Below are positions 10,577 to 19,248 of a DNA stretch of 64,000 bases, one piece after another; the stretch's first letter is position 1; each line of letters starts with the position of its first letter. Made by a program: the position numbers and the translations under genes. The notes under the pieces are model-generated. The model was given only the letters and a program-made list of their open reading frames with translations, was not told the DNA's origin and ran no database searches. This DNA is from Starkeya sp. ORNL1 (GTDB lineage: Bacteria; Pseudomonadota; Alphaproteobacteria; Rhizobiales; Xanthobacteraceae). Location: assembly GCF_012971745.1 (NCBI RefSeq), contig NZ_CP048834.1, forward strand, positions 3,596,001 through 3,660,000, written 5' to 3'.

Positions 10577-10620
10577 GACGTCATCCCGGACGGGCCATCG
10601 GCCCGATCCGGGATCGCGTG
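10577..10620. repeat. Intergenic palindrome, family A (GTCATCCCGG...CCGGGATC)
   Basis: A REP-like hairpin between the convergent DUF2076 and L,D-transpeptidase genes. GTCATCCCGGACGG pairs with the later CCGATCCGGGATCGC. Related copies lie at 25114, 39577, 45327, 56188 and 58623, all intergenic. It may also serve as a bidirectional transcription stop here, but there is no T-run. Confidence 0.75.
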
Positions 10621-10633
10621 CCGCGCTCTCCCT

Positions 10634-11527
10634 TCAGATCACCCGCACCGTGGTGCCCACCGGCACCCGCTCATAGAGGTCCATGACGTCCTCATTGCGC
10701 ATGCGGATGCAGCCGGAGGAAACCGCCCGGCCAATGGTATCCGGCTCGTTGGAGCCGTGGATGCGGTACAGCGTGTCGCCAAGATACATGGCGCGCGCGC
10801 CAAGCGGGTTGTCCGGCCCGCCCGGCATATAGCGCGGCAGATCGGGGCGGCGCGCCAGCATCTCCTCCGGTGGGCGCCAGTCCGGCCATTCGCGCTTGCG
10901 GCTGATCTTCTCGGTGCCGCTCCACTCGAAGCCTTCCTTGCCGACGCCGACGCCGTAGCGCATGGCCTTGCCGCCCTCCATCACCAGATAGAGGTAGCGC
11001 TCGCCGGTATCGATGACGATCGAACCGGGCGCGGCGTCGGTCATGTAGCTCACCACCTCGCGGCGCTGATGGCCGTCGATCGCTTGCGGCTCGGGCTTGT
11101 AGGTCTCCCCGCCCGGCGAATAGGCCGCGGCCTCATAGCCGTTGCGCGGCACCGCGACGACGCGGCGGCCGCTTCCGGCATCCGGCGGATAGGCATAGCC
11201 CGAGCGCGGCTGCCAGCCGGTGGCGGCGCGATCCTGCTCGCGCCCGGAATCCTGCTCCCGCCATGCGCGCTGATAGGCGGAGCGCGGCAGCCCATAGGCG
11301 TTGGGATCGGTGTTGGCGGGATCGACGCGCCGGCGCGACTCGCGGCCGGTCACCATATATTCGATGAAGCCGCCGCCGAGATCGGCGCGGGGCGCGGGTG
11401 CCAGCGGGACATAGCCATAGCCGGGCCGGGCGAAATCCGGATAGCCGCCGTTCGGATAGATCTGGGCGCCGGCGGGAGAAGCCAGCACGGCGAGCAGCGC
11501 GGCTGCGCAAAGGCGAGGAAGAAGCAT
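10634..11527 (-). CDS. Secreted L,D-transpeptidase (YkuD domain)
   Basis: A periplasmic peptidoglycan-modifying enzyme of 297 aa. A signal peptide (MLLPRLCAAALLAVLASPAGAQ) is followed by about 130 residues rich in Pro, Gly and Tyr, then a YkuD domain from about 158 to the end. The active site is complete: H257 in YRIHGSN and C273 in SSGCIRM with the following Arg. Such enzymes form 3-3 cross-links or attach proteins to the wall; which one applies here is not readable. The N-terminal region (GYPDFARPGYGYVPLAP) looks like a disordered linker. The gene is monocistronic. Confidence 0.92.
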   Translation of the reverse strand: MLLPRLCAAALLAVLASPAGAQIYPNGGYPDFARPGYGYVPLAPAPRADLGGGFIEYMVTGRESRRRVDPANTDPNAYGLPRSAYQRAWREQDSGREQDRAATGWQPRSGYAYPPDAGSGRRVVAVPRNGYEAAAYSPGGETYKPEPQAIDGHQRREVVSYMTDAAPGSIVIDTGERYLYLVMEGGKAMRYGVGVGKEGFEWSGTEKISRKREWPDWRPPEEMLARRPDLPRYMPGGPDNPLGARAMYLGDTLYRIHGSNEPDTIGRAVSSGCIRMRNEDVMDLYERVPVGTTVRVI

Positions 11528-11639
11528 GACCGAGCTCCCGAAAAGAGTTCCGCCATCTGTGCACGCGCCGCTGAGAAGCCGGTAAACGCCGGCGCGCTTC
11601 CGCGCGCAGTGGTTAATTCCCCGTTACGTGGCTACCCGA

Positions 11640-12116
11640 TCAGCTCGGGCAGCGCACATAGACCATGGTGCCGTAGCGGCCGGCGACTTCCTTGTCGACC
11701 CACCTCAGCACCATGATGTTGCCGTCGAAACGCAGCACCTCGCGGTCGCTCTCCGAACCCGGTGCATCTTCCGGCAGGCCGATGAAGGTCGGGCCCGGCG
11801 GGATCTGCTTCGACACCACCTCGGAGGGCTGCGACTGGTCGGCGAGGTACATCATGAAGCCGCCGGACTGGCCGCGATTGATGACGTAAGGCTGGCGGCA
11901 GCCCTGGCGGGCCTGCGCCTCGGTGCGGCCGGCATCGTCCGGGCGGTGATAGGCGGCGAGGCCCCATTTGCCCACCACCTGGTCCGCCGTGATCGGCGAT
12001 GAGTATTGCGGCGCGGCGGGCGTCACCGCGCGCGGCTGCTGGCCGGCGCAGGCGGCGAGAAGACCGGCAAGCGTGCCGGCAACAAGGATGCGCCCAAAGC
12101 GAGGGGGAGGGGTCAT
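11640..12116 (-). CDS. Small lipoprotein of unknown function
   Basis: A 158-aa protein beginning MTPPPRFGRILVAGTLAGLLAACAGQQ. The LAAC lipobox predicts cleavage and lipidation at the Cys near residue 23. The mature part (VVGKWGLAAYHRPDDAGRTEAQARQGC and on) resembles small AprI/Inh-like or copper-stress-type beta-barrel lipoproteins in general style. Three Cys remain, two of which could form a disulfide. I do not recognise the family with confidence. The ATG at 12116 is chosen because earlier in-frame starts would put sequence ahead of the signal peptide. It follows the L,D-transpeptidase region on the same strand, but 112 bp separate them. Confidence 0.7.
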   Translation of the reverse strand: MTPPPRFGRILVAGTLAGLLAACAGQQPRAVTPAAPQYSSPITADQVVGKWGLAAYHRPDDAGRTEAQARQGCRQPYVINRGQSGGFMMYLADQSQPSEVVSKQIPPGPTFIGLPEDAPGSESDREVLRFDGNIMVLRWVDKEVAGRYGTMVYVRCPS

Positions 12117-12473
12117 CGGGAACTCCGGACAGACGGAACGCAGGCAGGCGGGTGGACAGCGCGGGCGGCAAGCCGGCGAGTATCCATGCCGGCAAGCATC
12201 AACCCTAGAGCCGTTTGCGCTCGCATGGAACCATGCGAACGACAAGAAAGTGCTCGGATTCAATAGGCTGGCGCCCATGCGCGGCATGGAAGACACGCAA
12301 CCCAAGGGGAACACACGCCAGCGGCGCGCAAAACCGGCAAGATTTAAAGCGCGCGCGACATGATGTAGAAGCTTTACGCCCGGTTCCGGTGCGAACATAG
12401 TCCGCCCCGCCGCGACATCGACCAATCCCGCCTCAATCCCTGCGTGCCGCCGCCACCGCGGACGGAGTTTCTC
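12117..12473. other. 357-bp divergent intergenic region
   Basis: Separates the lipoprotein gene (minus) from the GNAT gene (plus). It holds one family-D palindrome (12205-12263) and no coding sequence I would accept; the small frames here have no ribosome site or family resemblance. Promoters for both flanking genes should lie here, but I cannot place them with confidence. Confidence 0.6.
12205..12263. repeat. Intergenic palindrome, family D (CTAGAGC...GCTC type)
   Basis: Begins CTAGAGCC and contains a perfect hairpin CGCATGG-AA-CCATGCG at 12222-12237. It then runs through GACAAGAAAGTGCTC toward an AT-rich end. The same layout (TAGAGC, central ATGGAATCAT-like palindrome, GAA, TGCTC) recurs at 13869 and 52583. 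Confidence 0.65.
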
Positions 12474-12968
12474 GTGACCGACCTGACGATACGCCCAGCC
12501 ACCGATGCCGACGGTGACGGGCTTGCCGTGCTCATTTCAGGCTGCTTTGCCGAATATGAGGGCTGCCTGTTCGACCGCGCCGCCGAATTCCCTGAACTCG
12601 ACGCCATCGCCACGCATTTCCAGGACAAAGGCGGCGCCATATGGGTCGCCGAGCATGATGGGGGCATCGTCGGCTCCATCGCCTGCGCCCCCACCGAAGA
12701 CGCCGGCACGGTCGAACTGTTCAAGCTCTATGTCGCCCGCGAGATGCGCGGGCGGGGCCTTGCCCGTGCGCTGCTGGACCATGTGCTCGGCTTCGCCCGG
12801 GAGCGTAGCGCAAGCGCCGTGCGGCTGTTCACCGACACCCGCTTCCTCGACGCCCATCGCTTCTATGAGCGTCACGGCTTCCAGCGCCTGCCCGGCTCGC
12901 GGCCGCTCAACGACATCTCCAACAGTTTCGAATACCCATACCGCCTCAGCCTGCCGGGAGCGCGCTAA
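12474..12968 (+). CDS. GNAT-family N-acetyltransferase
   Basis: A 164-aa acetyltransferase. The acetyl-CoA loop is visible as AREMRGRGLARALLDHVL (R/Q-x-x-G-x-G/A), after a beta strand TVELFKLYV, and the terminal part DTRFLDAHRFYERHGFQRLPG is typical of the fold. The GTG at 12474 is preferred over an earlier GTG at 12444 because GGAG lies 8 nt upstream. It is followed after 3 bp by a DMT exporter gene, so the two are likely an operon. Substrate unknown. Confidence 0.88.
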   Translation: MTDLTIRPATDADGDGLAVLISGCFAEYEGCLFDRAAEFPELDAIATHFQDKGGAIWVAEHDGGIVGSIACAPTEDAGTVELFKLYVAREMRGRGLARALLDHVLGFARERSASAVRLFTDTRFLDAHRFYERHGFQRLPGSRPLNDISNSFEYPYRLSLPGAR

Positions 12969-12971
12969 GCC

Positions 12972-13868
12972 ATGCTCCCCTCGCGTTTTGGGCCCGCCGC
13001 CAGTGCCGTGGCGGGGATCGGGCTGCTTTCGGTGATGGACGGACTGGTGAAGTTCGTCGGCGCCAATCATTCCACCTTCCAGGTGGCGGCACTGCGCTAT
13101 GCGTTCGGCGCCACTATAGCCTTCGCCATCTTCCGCGCCGCGCGCACGCCCTGGCCGAACCTTGCGACCTTCAAGCCGCACGCCTGGCGTTCCGTCGTAG
13201 TCGCGGTGACGAGCGTCACCTTCTTCTATTCGATCATGACGCTGCCGCTGGCGGTGGCGCTCACGCTCTCCTTCACCTCGCCGATCTTCATCGCGCTGTT
13301 CGCGGCGCTGCTGCTGCACGAGCGGCCGGGAGGCCAGATCGTCTTCGCGCTCGGGCTCGGCTTCGCCGGCGTGCTGGTGGTGCTGTGGGACCGGCTCGAC
13401 ACCGCGGGCGGCGCCTCGGTGCCTGGCATCGCCGCGGCACTGGTCTCCTCGGTCTCCTACGCGCTCTCCATGGTGGCGCTGAAGAGCCGCGCGTCGCGCG
13501 ATCCCATCACCACCATCGTGCTGCTGCAGAACGCCCTTGCGGGCCTGCTGCTGGCTCCGGTGGCGGCGACGCAGTTCACCATGCCGAGCGGCGTCGAGCT
13601 CCTCGTCTTCCTGTTCATCGGCATCCTCGGCTCATGCGGCCACCTGTGCATGGCCTGGGCCTATGGCCGGGCCGATGCCAGCCGGCTCGGCGTGTTCGAA
13701 TACACCGCCTTCGTCTGGGCAGTGGCGATCGGCTTTCTGGTCTTTGCGGAGATTCCGACGCTGGGCACCCTGCTCGGCGCCACGCTTATCGTCGGCGGCG
13801 CCATGCTGGTCTCAGGCGGCACCAAGGCAAAAGCAGTGCACGAGCCCGAGGTGGAGATCGGTCCTTAG
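12972..13868 (+). CDS. EamA/DMT-family inner-membrane transporter
   Basis: A 298-aa protein made almost entirely of hydrophobic helices (about ten), arranged as two EamA repeats. Typical stretches are SFTSPIFIALFAALLLHERP in the first half and LGVFEYTAFVWAVAIGFLVFAEIPT in the second. Family members export small metabolites, amino acids or drugs; the cargo cannot be read. It lies 3 bp after the GNAT gene, which hints at an acetylate-and-export pairing, but this is only an inference. A family-D repeat follows the stop directly. Confidence 0.9.
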   Translation: MLPSRFGPAASAVAGIGLLSVMDGLVKFVGANHSTFQVAALRYAFGATIAFAIFRAARTPWPNLATFKPHAWRSVVVAVTSVTFFYSIMTLPLAVALTLSFTSPIFIALFAALLLHERPGGQIVFALGLGFAGVLVVLWDRLDTAGGASVPGIAAALVSSVSYALSMVALKSRASRDPITTIVLLQNALAGLLLAPVAATQFTMPSGVELLVFLFIGILGSCGHLCMAWAYGRADASRLGVFEYTAFVWAVAIGFLVFAEIPTLGTLLGATLIVGGAMLVSGGTKAKAVHEPEVEIGP

Positions 13869-13980
13869 AGCATGTTCCGCAAAAGTTGGAAGACTTTTGC
13901 GATCAGAACATGCTCCAAGCTGTTGACTCTAGAGCACTATCTTTCGCTCGGATGATTCCATCCCAGCGGATAGGGCTCTA
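13869..13980. repeat. Double family-D palindrome after the DMT gene
   Basis: Two consecutive inverted repeats. The first runs from AGAGCATGTTC to GAACATGCTC with an inner CGCAAAAG/CTTTTGCG stem. The second runs from CTAGAGCAC to GGGCTCTAG with ATGATTCCATCC between. It fills most of the gap before the binding-protein gene and may end transcription of the GNAT-DMT unit. Confidence 0.7.
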
Positions 13981-14077
13981 GGCTGCGCCTTTTCGCACGA
14001 AATCGGTGGACGCCCCTCGCCGAGGCGATAGTTTCCTTTGCGATCCCCTCTATCCGGCTCGAAGACGAGGTGCCGCG

Positions 14078-15283
14078 ATGCTGTCCCTTCCCTCCAGGCG
14101 CCGTCTTGCCGCGGCACTGGCGTTCACCTTGTTCGCGCTGCCGGCCGGCGCCGTCGAGCCGATCCGCATCGGCGAGCTGAACAGCTACAAGGCGCAGCCG
14201 GCCTTCCTGGACCCATACCGAAAAGGCATGGAACTGGCGGTCGAGGAGATCAATGCTGCGGGCGGCGTCAATGGGCGGCCGCTGGAGCTGATCTCGCGCG
14301 ATGACGGCGGCAATCCGGGCGATGCCATCCGCGTCGCCGAGGATCTGGTGACGCGCGAGAAGGTCGACCTGATCGCCGGCACCTTCCTCTCCCATATCGG
14401 TCTCGCGGTCTCCGGCTATGCCGCCAATCGCAAGGTGTTCTTCCTCGCCGCCGAGCCGCTGACCGACAAGATCACCTGGGAGGACGGCAATCGCTACACC
14501 TTCCGGCTGCGCGCCTCGACCTATATGCAGGTGGCGATGCTGCTGCCCGAGGCCATCGCCGCCAACAAGAAGCGCTGGGCGATCGTCTATCCGAACTATG
14601 AATATGGCCAGTCGGCCGCCGAGACCTTCAAGGCCAAGCTGAAGGCGGCGCAGCCCGATGTCGAGTTCGTTGCCGAGCAGGCGACCCCGCTCGGCAAGCT
14701 CGATGCCGGCCCGGTGGTGCAGGCCATCGCCGACGCCAAGCCGGACGCCATCTTCAATGTCGAGTTCGGGCCGGACCTCGCCAAGTTCGTGCGCGAGGCG
14801 ACGACCCGCGGCGCGCTCGACGGCGTCTTTGTCGTCAGTCTGCTGTCCGGCGAGCCGGAATATCTCGACCCGCTGAAGGACGAGACGCCGCAAGGCTGGG
14901 TGGTCACCGGCTATCCCTGGCAGTCGATCGCGACACCCGAGCACCAGGCCTTCCTCGACGCCTACCGGAAGAAATATGACGACTATCCGCGGCTCGGCTC
15001 CGTGGTCGGCTACACCACCATCAAGTCCGCCGCCGCCGGCATCGCCAAGGCCGGCAGCACCGACACCGAGAAACTGGTCGAGGCCTTCAAGGGGCTGAAA
15101 CTTACCGGGCCATTCGGACCGTTCGAGTACCGCGCCAGCGACCACCAGGCGACCATGGGTGCCTTTGTCGGCAAGCTCGGCCTGAAGGACGGCGCCGGCA
15201 TCATGATCGATGCCAAATATGTCGACGGGGCGAGCGTGCTACCTTCCGACGCCGAGGTATCAAAGCTGCGACCGGCGGATTGA
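14078..15283 (+). CDS. Branched-chain-amino-acid-type ABC transporter periplasmic binding protein
   Basis: A 401-aa LivJ/Leu-Ile-Val-binding-type protein. A signal peptide (RRRLAAALAFTLFALPAGAVEP) is followed by a type I periplasmic fold: IRIGELNSYKAQPAFLDPYRKGMELAVEE, INAAGGVNGRPLELISRDDGGNP, then EDLVTREKVDLIAG. The ATG at 14078 places the signal peptide at the N-terminus and has GAGG upstream; an in-frame start at 14006 would not. It is the first gene of a four-gene importer cluster. Many LivJ-type proteins carry amides, urea or aromatic compounds rather than Leu/Ile/Val, so the ligand stays open. Confidence 0.9.
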   Translation: MLSLPSRRRLAAALAFTLFALPAGAVEPIRIGELNSYKAQPAFLDPYRKGMELAVEEINAAGGVNGRPLELISRDDGGNPGDAIRVAEDLVTREKVDLIAGTFLSHIGLAVSGYAANRKVFFLAAEPLTDKITWEDGNRYTFRLRASTYMQVAMLLPEAIAANKKRWAIVYPNYEYGQSAAETFKAKLKAAQPDVEFVAEQATPLGKLDAGPVVQAIADAKPDAIFNVEFGPDLAKFVREATTRGALDGVFVVSLLSGEPEYLDPLKDETPQGWVVTGYPWQSIATPEHQAFLDAYRKKYDDYPRLGSVVGYTTIKSAAAGIAKAGSTDTEKLVEAFKGLKLTGPFGPFEYRASDHQATMGAFVGKLGLKDGAGIMIDAKYVDGASVLPSDAEVSKLRPAD

Positions 15284-15328
15284 TTCGGCTGCGGGGGCGG
15301 CTAGCGGGGCAGGCGAGCGGGGGCGGCG

Positions 15329-17191
15329 ATGTCGGTCGAGGCGCTGGTCTTTCAGGCGGTGAACGGCTTCGCCTCGGCGTCCGGCCTGTTCCTGGTGGCG
15401 GCGGGGCTGTCCATCATCTTCGGCGTGACGCGGATCGTGAATCTCGCGCACGGCTCCTTCTACATGATCGGGCTTTATCTCGCCGGCTGGGTGGCCGGGG
15501 GCCTCGGCTATTGGCCTGGCATCATCATCGCCGCCTTGCTGGTCGCGCTGCTCGGCACCGCGGTGGAATTCCTGCTGCTGCGGCGGGTCTATCGGGCGCC
15601 GGAGCTCTACCAGTTGCTCGCCACCTTCGGGCTGCTGCTGGTGCTGAACGACACCGTGCTCTGGCTGTTCGGTCCGGAGGACATTCTGGGGCCCCGCGCG
15701 CCCGGCCTGAAGGGATCGGTCGAATTGCTCGGCCGCAACATGCCGAGCTACGACATCTTCCTCGCCGCGATCGGCCCCGTCATCCTCATCGCGCTGCATG
15801 TGCTGATGAAGCGCTCCCGCTTCGGCCGGCTGGTGCGGGCAGCGACGCAGGACCGCGAGATGGTCGCCGCGCTCGGGGTGAACGAAGCGCTCTTGTTCAC
15901 CGCGGTGTTCGCGCTCGGCGCCGGTCTCGCCGGCCTTGGCGGCGCGCTCCAGCTCGCCCGCGAGCCGGCGAGCCTCGGCCTTGATCTGGCGGTGCTGGGC
16001 GATGCCTTCGTCGTCGTCGTGGTCGGCGGCATGGGCTCGATCCCCGGCGCCTATGTCGCCGCGCTGCTGGTGGCCGAGGTGAAGGCGCTGTGCATCGCGC
16101 TCGGCACGGTCGAGATCGCCGGCTTCAGCTTCAACATGTCGAAGCTGACTCTGGTCGCCGAGTTCCTGGTGATGGCGGTGGTGCTGATCGTTCGCCCGCA
16201 CGGCCTGTTCGGCCGGCCGCAATCGAGCGTTCGCCCGCGCTTCGCCGGCATCGAGCCGCCGCTGCGGCCGATGTCGACGCTCGCCCGCAACGCCATGGCG
16301 ATACTGGTCGGCGTGCTCATCGTGCTGCCGCTCACCGGCCTCTTCTGGAGCTATCTCCCCGTGCTGGCGACCGACGTGCTGATCGCGGTGCTGTTCGCCG
16401 CCTCGCTGCATTTCGTCATGGGTCCCGGCGGCATGCACTCGTTCGGCCACGCTGCCTATTTCGGCCTCGGGGCCTATGGCGCGGCCTATGCGGCGAGCAC
16501 GCTCAGTGCCGCGACCTTGCCGGCCATGGCGCTCGGCGTCGGCGTGGCCGGTGCCGGGGCGCTGCTGTTCGGCTGGTTCTGCGTCCGGCTGTCCGGGGTC
16601 TATCTTGCCATGCTGACGCTGGCCTTCGCGCAGATCGTGTGGGCGACGGTCTATCAATGGGAAGAGGTCACCGGCGGCTCGAACGGCCTGTTCGGCATCT
16701 GGCCCGGCTGGCCGCTGGACAGCCGGCCCGGCTTCTATCTCTTCACGTTGGCGCTGGTAGTCGCCGGGCTCGTGCTGCTGCGACGGATGCTGTTCTCGCC
16801 GTTCGGCCTCGCCTTGCGCGCGGCACGGGACTCGGCCCTGCGCGCTGAGGCGATCGGCATCGCCACCGGCCGCGTGCAATGGTTCGCGTTCGGCTTTGCC
16901 GGGGCGGTCTGCGGCATTGCCGGTGCCCTGTTCGCCTTCGCCAAGGGCTCTATCTCGCCGGAGGCGATCTCGGTCGGGCGCTCGATCGATGGCCTCGTCA
17001 TGGTGCTGCTCGGCGGGGTGTACAGCCCCTCCGGGCCGATCCTCGGCGCCACCGCCTTCACCCTGCTGCAGGATACGGTGATGCGCGAGACCGATTATTG
17101 GCGGGCACTGCTCGGCGGGCTCATCCTGGTGATGGTGCTGCTGTTTCCCGGCGGCCTGATGGGCGGCCTGCGCCGACGGGGATTGCCGTGA
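15329..17191 (+). CDS. Fused LivH-LivM-type ABC permease
   Basis: A 620-aa inner-membrane protein that joins the two permease subunits normally encoded apart. The N-terminal half (to about residue 295) is LivH-like: ASGLFLVAAGLSIIFGVTRIVNLAHGSFYMIG and VVVGGMGSIPGAYVAALLVAE. The C-terminal half (from about 315) is LivM-like: VMGPGGMHSFGHAAYFGLGAYGAAYA, then GIATGRVQWFAFGFAGAVCGIAGALFAF. Both halves keep the EAA-like loop. It starts 45 bp after the binding protein and its TGA overlaps the GTG of the next gene. Such fusions are known in Hyphomicrobiales. Confidence 0.92.
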   Translation: MSVEALVFQAVNGFASASGLFLVAAGLSIIFGVTRIVNLAHGSFYMIGLYLAGWVAGGLGYWPGIIIAALLVALLGTAVEFLLLRRVYRAPELYQLLATFGLLLVLNDTVLWLFGPEDILGPRAPGLKGSVELLGRNMPSYDIFLAAIGPVILIALHVLMKRSRFGRLVRAATQDREMVAALGVNEALLFTAVFALGAGLAGLGGALQLAREPASLGLDLAVLGDAFVVVVVGGMGSIPGAYVAALLVAEVKALCIALGTVEIAGFSFNMSKLTLVAEFLVMAVVLIVRPHGLFGRPQSSVRPRFAGIEPPLRPMSTLARNAMAILVGVLIVLPLTGLFWSYLPVLATDVLIAVLFAASLHFVMGPGGMHSFGHAAYFGLGAYGAAYAASTLSAATLPAMALGVGVAGAGALLFGWFCVRLSGVYLAMLTLAFAQIVWATVYQWEEVTGGSNGLFGIWPGWPLDSRPGFYLFTLALVVAGLVLLRRMLFSPFGLALRAARDSALRAEAIGIATGRVQWFAFGFAGAVCGIAGALFAFAKGSISPEAISVGRSIDGLVMVLLGGVYSPSGPILGATAFTLLQDTVMRETDYWRALLGGLILVMVLLFPGGLMGGLRRRGLP

Positions 17192-17943
17192 GCGTCCTCT
17201 CCATCCGTTCCCTGACGAAATCCTATGGCGGCGTGCAGGCGCTCGACGATGTCAGCTTCGAGGTCGCGGCCGGCGAGTTCCTGGCGCTGATCGGGCCGAA
17301 CGGCGCCGGCAAATCCACCTGCTTCAACATCATAAACGGCCAGCTGCGTCCGGATTCCGGCACCGTGCTGCTCAACAAGCGCGACATTACCGGCCGATCG
17401 CCGCGCCGCATCGCCCGGCGCGGCGTCGGGCGCACCTTCCAGATCGCCGCGGTGTTCGGCTCGATGACGGTGCTGGAGAACGTGCAGATGGCGATGATCG
17501 CCGCGGCGCGGCAGGTCTTCGCGGTGCACCGGCTGGCCAGCGGCCTGCATCGCGAGCGGGCGCTCGCCTGCCTCGCCCAGGTCGGCATGGAGGCGGCGGC
17601 CGAGCGGCCCGCCGCGGCGCTGGCCTATGGCGACGTGAAGCGGCTGGAACTCGCCATCGCCCTCGCCGGCGAGCCTTCCCTGCTGCTGATGGACGAGCCG
17701 ACCGCCGGCATGGGGGCAAGCGAGCGCGGCGCCATGATCGCGCTGGTGAAGCAGCTGACGGTCGAGCGCAAGCTCGCCGTGCTGTTCACCGAGCATTCGA
17801 TGGACGTGGTCTTCGCCCATGCCGATCGGGTCGTGGTGCTGGCGCGCGGGCGGATCATCGCCAACGGCACGGTCGAGGAGGTCCGAGCCGATCCGGCGGT
17901 GCGCGCCGCCTATCTCGGCACCATGACCGAGGGCGTGCCATGA
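17188..17943 (+). CDS. LivG-type ABC transporter ATP-binding subunit
   Basis: A 251-aa ATPase. Walker A is GPNGAGKST, the LivG-typical signature is LAYGDVKRLELA (in place of LSGGQ), Walker B is LLLMDEPTAGM, and the H loop is FTEHSMDVVF. The GTG at 17188 overlaps the permease stop in a GTGA and starts the protein exactly at MSVLSIRSLTKSYGGVQAL; longer frames extend into permease sequence and are artefacts. It pairs with the LivF-type gene that overlaps its 3' end. Confidence 0.93.
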   Translation: MSVLSIRSLTKSYGGVQALDDVSFEVAAGEFLALIGPNGAGKSTCFNIINGQLRPDSGTVLLNKRDITGRSPRRIARRGVGRTFQIAAVFGSMTVLENVQMAMIAAARQVFAVHRLASGLHRERALACLAQVGMEAAAERPAAALAYGDVKRLELAIALAGEPSLLLMDEPTAGMGASERGAMIALVKQLTVERKLAVLFTEHSMDVVFAHADRVVVLARGRIIANGTVEEVRADPAVRAAYLGTMTEGVP

Positions 17944-18698
17944 CCGCCCCGTTCAAGCCGGCGATGCCGAACACCACGCCGCTGCTGGAGATCGAGGCGC
18001 TCGATGCCTGGTATGGCGCGGCGCAGGTGCTGTTCGGGCTGTCGGTGAGCGTCGGCGAGGGCGAGGCGGTGGCGCTGCTGGGCCGCAACGGCGCCGGCAA
18101 GTCGACCGCGCTCAAGGCGATCATGGGCCTCGTCGCCCGCCGTGCGCGGCGCCTCGGCTTTGCCGGCACGAACATCGCGCGGGCGCAGACCCACACCATC
18201 GCGCGTCTCGGCCTCGGCTACGTGCCGGAGGATCGGCGCATCTTCACGGATCTCACGGTACGGGAGAATCTCGATATCGGCCGCCAGATACCGCGCCTGC
18301 TCCCCGACGGGCGCCCGGCGCCGGCCTGGACGCAGGAGCGGCTGCTCGAACTGTTTCCCAATCTGGCAGGCATGCTGGACCGCCGGGGTGATCATATGTC
18401 GGGCGGTGAGCAGCAGATGCTCACAGTGGCGCGCACGCTGATGGGCAACCCGCTATTGGTGTTGCTGGACGAGCCGTCGGAAGGCGTTGCCCCGGTCGTC
18501 GTCGAGCAGCTTGCGCTGGCAATCGCCGCGTTGAAGAAGAAAGGCTTGTCAATTCTTTTATGCGAACAGAATTTCCAATTCTGCGAAATGATTTGCGATC
18601 GTGCTTATGTGATAGAACATGGCGAGTTGCGCTGGAGCGGGACGATGAGTGCACTGCGCAATTCGCCTGATGCAATGCATGATTACCTGTCAGTCTAG
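17940..18698 (+). CDS. LivF-type ABC transporter ATP-binding subunit
   Basis: A 252-aa ATPase overlapping the previous gene by ATGA. Walker A is GRNGAGKST, the signature MSGGEQQML, Walker B LLVLLDEPSEGVAP, and LLCEQNFQFCEMICDRAYVIEHGEL is the expected H-loop region (Gln replaces His, as is common in LivF). The last ~50 codons, from about 18541, are strikingly AT-rich (22 of 60 bases G/C by my count in 18541-18600) although the protein family is maintained to the end. This completes the importer. Confidence 0.93.
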   Translation: MTAPFKPAMPNTTPLLEIEALDAWYGAAQVLFGLSVSVGEGEAVALLGRNGAGKSTALKAIMGLVARRARRLGFAGTNIARAQTHTIARLGLGYVPEDRRIFTDLTVRENLDIGRQIPRLLPDGRPAPAWTQERLLELFPNLAGMLDRRGDHMSGGEQQMLTVARTLMGNPLLVLLDEPSEGVAPVVVEQLALAIAALKKKGLSILLCEQNFQFCEMICDRAYVIEHGELRWSGTMSALRNSPDAMHDYLSV

Positions 18699-18745
18699 TA
18701 GGCTATCGTAAAGGGGTGGCGAAAACTGTTGCCTTACGCTTCATG

Positions 18746-18765
18746 TATAATGGTATAGTCCATTA
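18746..18765. promoter_or_regulatory. Probable MarR operator overlapping a -10 box
   Basis: TAATGG-TATAGT-CCATTA (18748-18765) is a perfect 6-bp inverted repeat with a 6-bp spacer. A consensus -10 hexamer TATAAT lies at 18746-18751 and overlaps the left arm. The site is 20 bp before the MarR start codon, the geometry expected of autorepression. No good -35 hexamer stands at 17 bp. Binding by this MarR protein is inferred. Confidence 0.55.
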
Positions 18766-18785
18766 GACGACCTGGGGGTGTATTC

Positions 18786-19247
18786 ATGGCGACCGACGGC
18801 CCGACTGAACTCTTCGAGACTAAGGCGTCCGGACGGCCGCCCTATATGCTCGACGAGCAGATCGGGTTCCTGATGCGCGTCGCCAGCCAGCGCCACACCG
18901 CGATCTTCGCCACGCGCATGATCGAGGGGCTCACGCCGCCGCAATTCGCGACGCTGGCCAAGCTGCGCGAGGTCGGCCCCTGCTCGCAGAACAAGCTCGG
19001 CCGGCTGGTCTTCCTCGATGCCGCCACCATCAAGGGCATTGTCGACCGGCTCGGCGCACGCGGCTTCGTGGTCGCCACCGACGATCCCTATGACCGCCGT
19101 CGGCGAGCGGTCGCGCTCACCGAACAGGGCCGTGCGGTGGCGAATGCCGCGGTCGAAGTCGCGGCCGACATCTCCGAGGCAACGCTGGCGCCGCTCAGTG
19201 CCGAAGAGCGCCGGCAGATCATCGAGCTGCTGAAGAAGCTCGGCTGA
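18786..19247 (+). CDS. MarR-family transcriptional regulator
   Basis: A 153-aa winged-helix regulator. The N-terminal dimer helices (LDEQIGFLMRVASQRHTAIFATRMI) precede the helix-turn-helix TPPQFATLAKLREVGPCSQNKLGRLVFLDAATIKGIVDRL and the wing FVVATDDPYDRRRRAVALTEQG, all standard MarR features. GGGGG precedes the ATG. An inverted repeat over the -10 region suggests autoregulation. Its neighbours are an ABC importer upstream and a racemase-like gene converging on it (1 bp apart), so it may sense the imported compound. Confidence 0.9.
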   Translation: MATDGPTELFETKASGRPPYMLDEQIGFLMRVASQRHTAIFATRMIEGLTPPQFATLAKLREVGPCSQNKLGRLVFLDAATIKGIVDRLGARGFVVATDDPYDRRRRAVALTEQGRAVANAAVEVAADISEATLAPLSAEERRQIIELLKKLG

Positions 19248-19248
19248 G

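Noticed and set aside
10577..10620. Possible intrinsic terminator at the family-A repeat
   Set aside because: It has a stem but no T-run, and the same element occurs widely; kept only as a repeat.
16879..17187. Upstream extension of the LivG-type gene
   Set aside because: Lies in another frame of the permease gene; the family N-terminus starts at the GTG at 17188.
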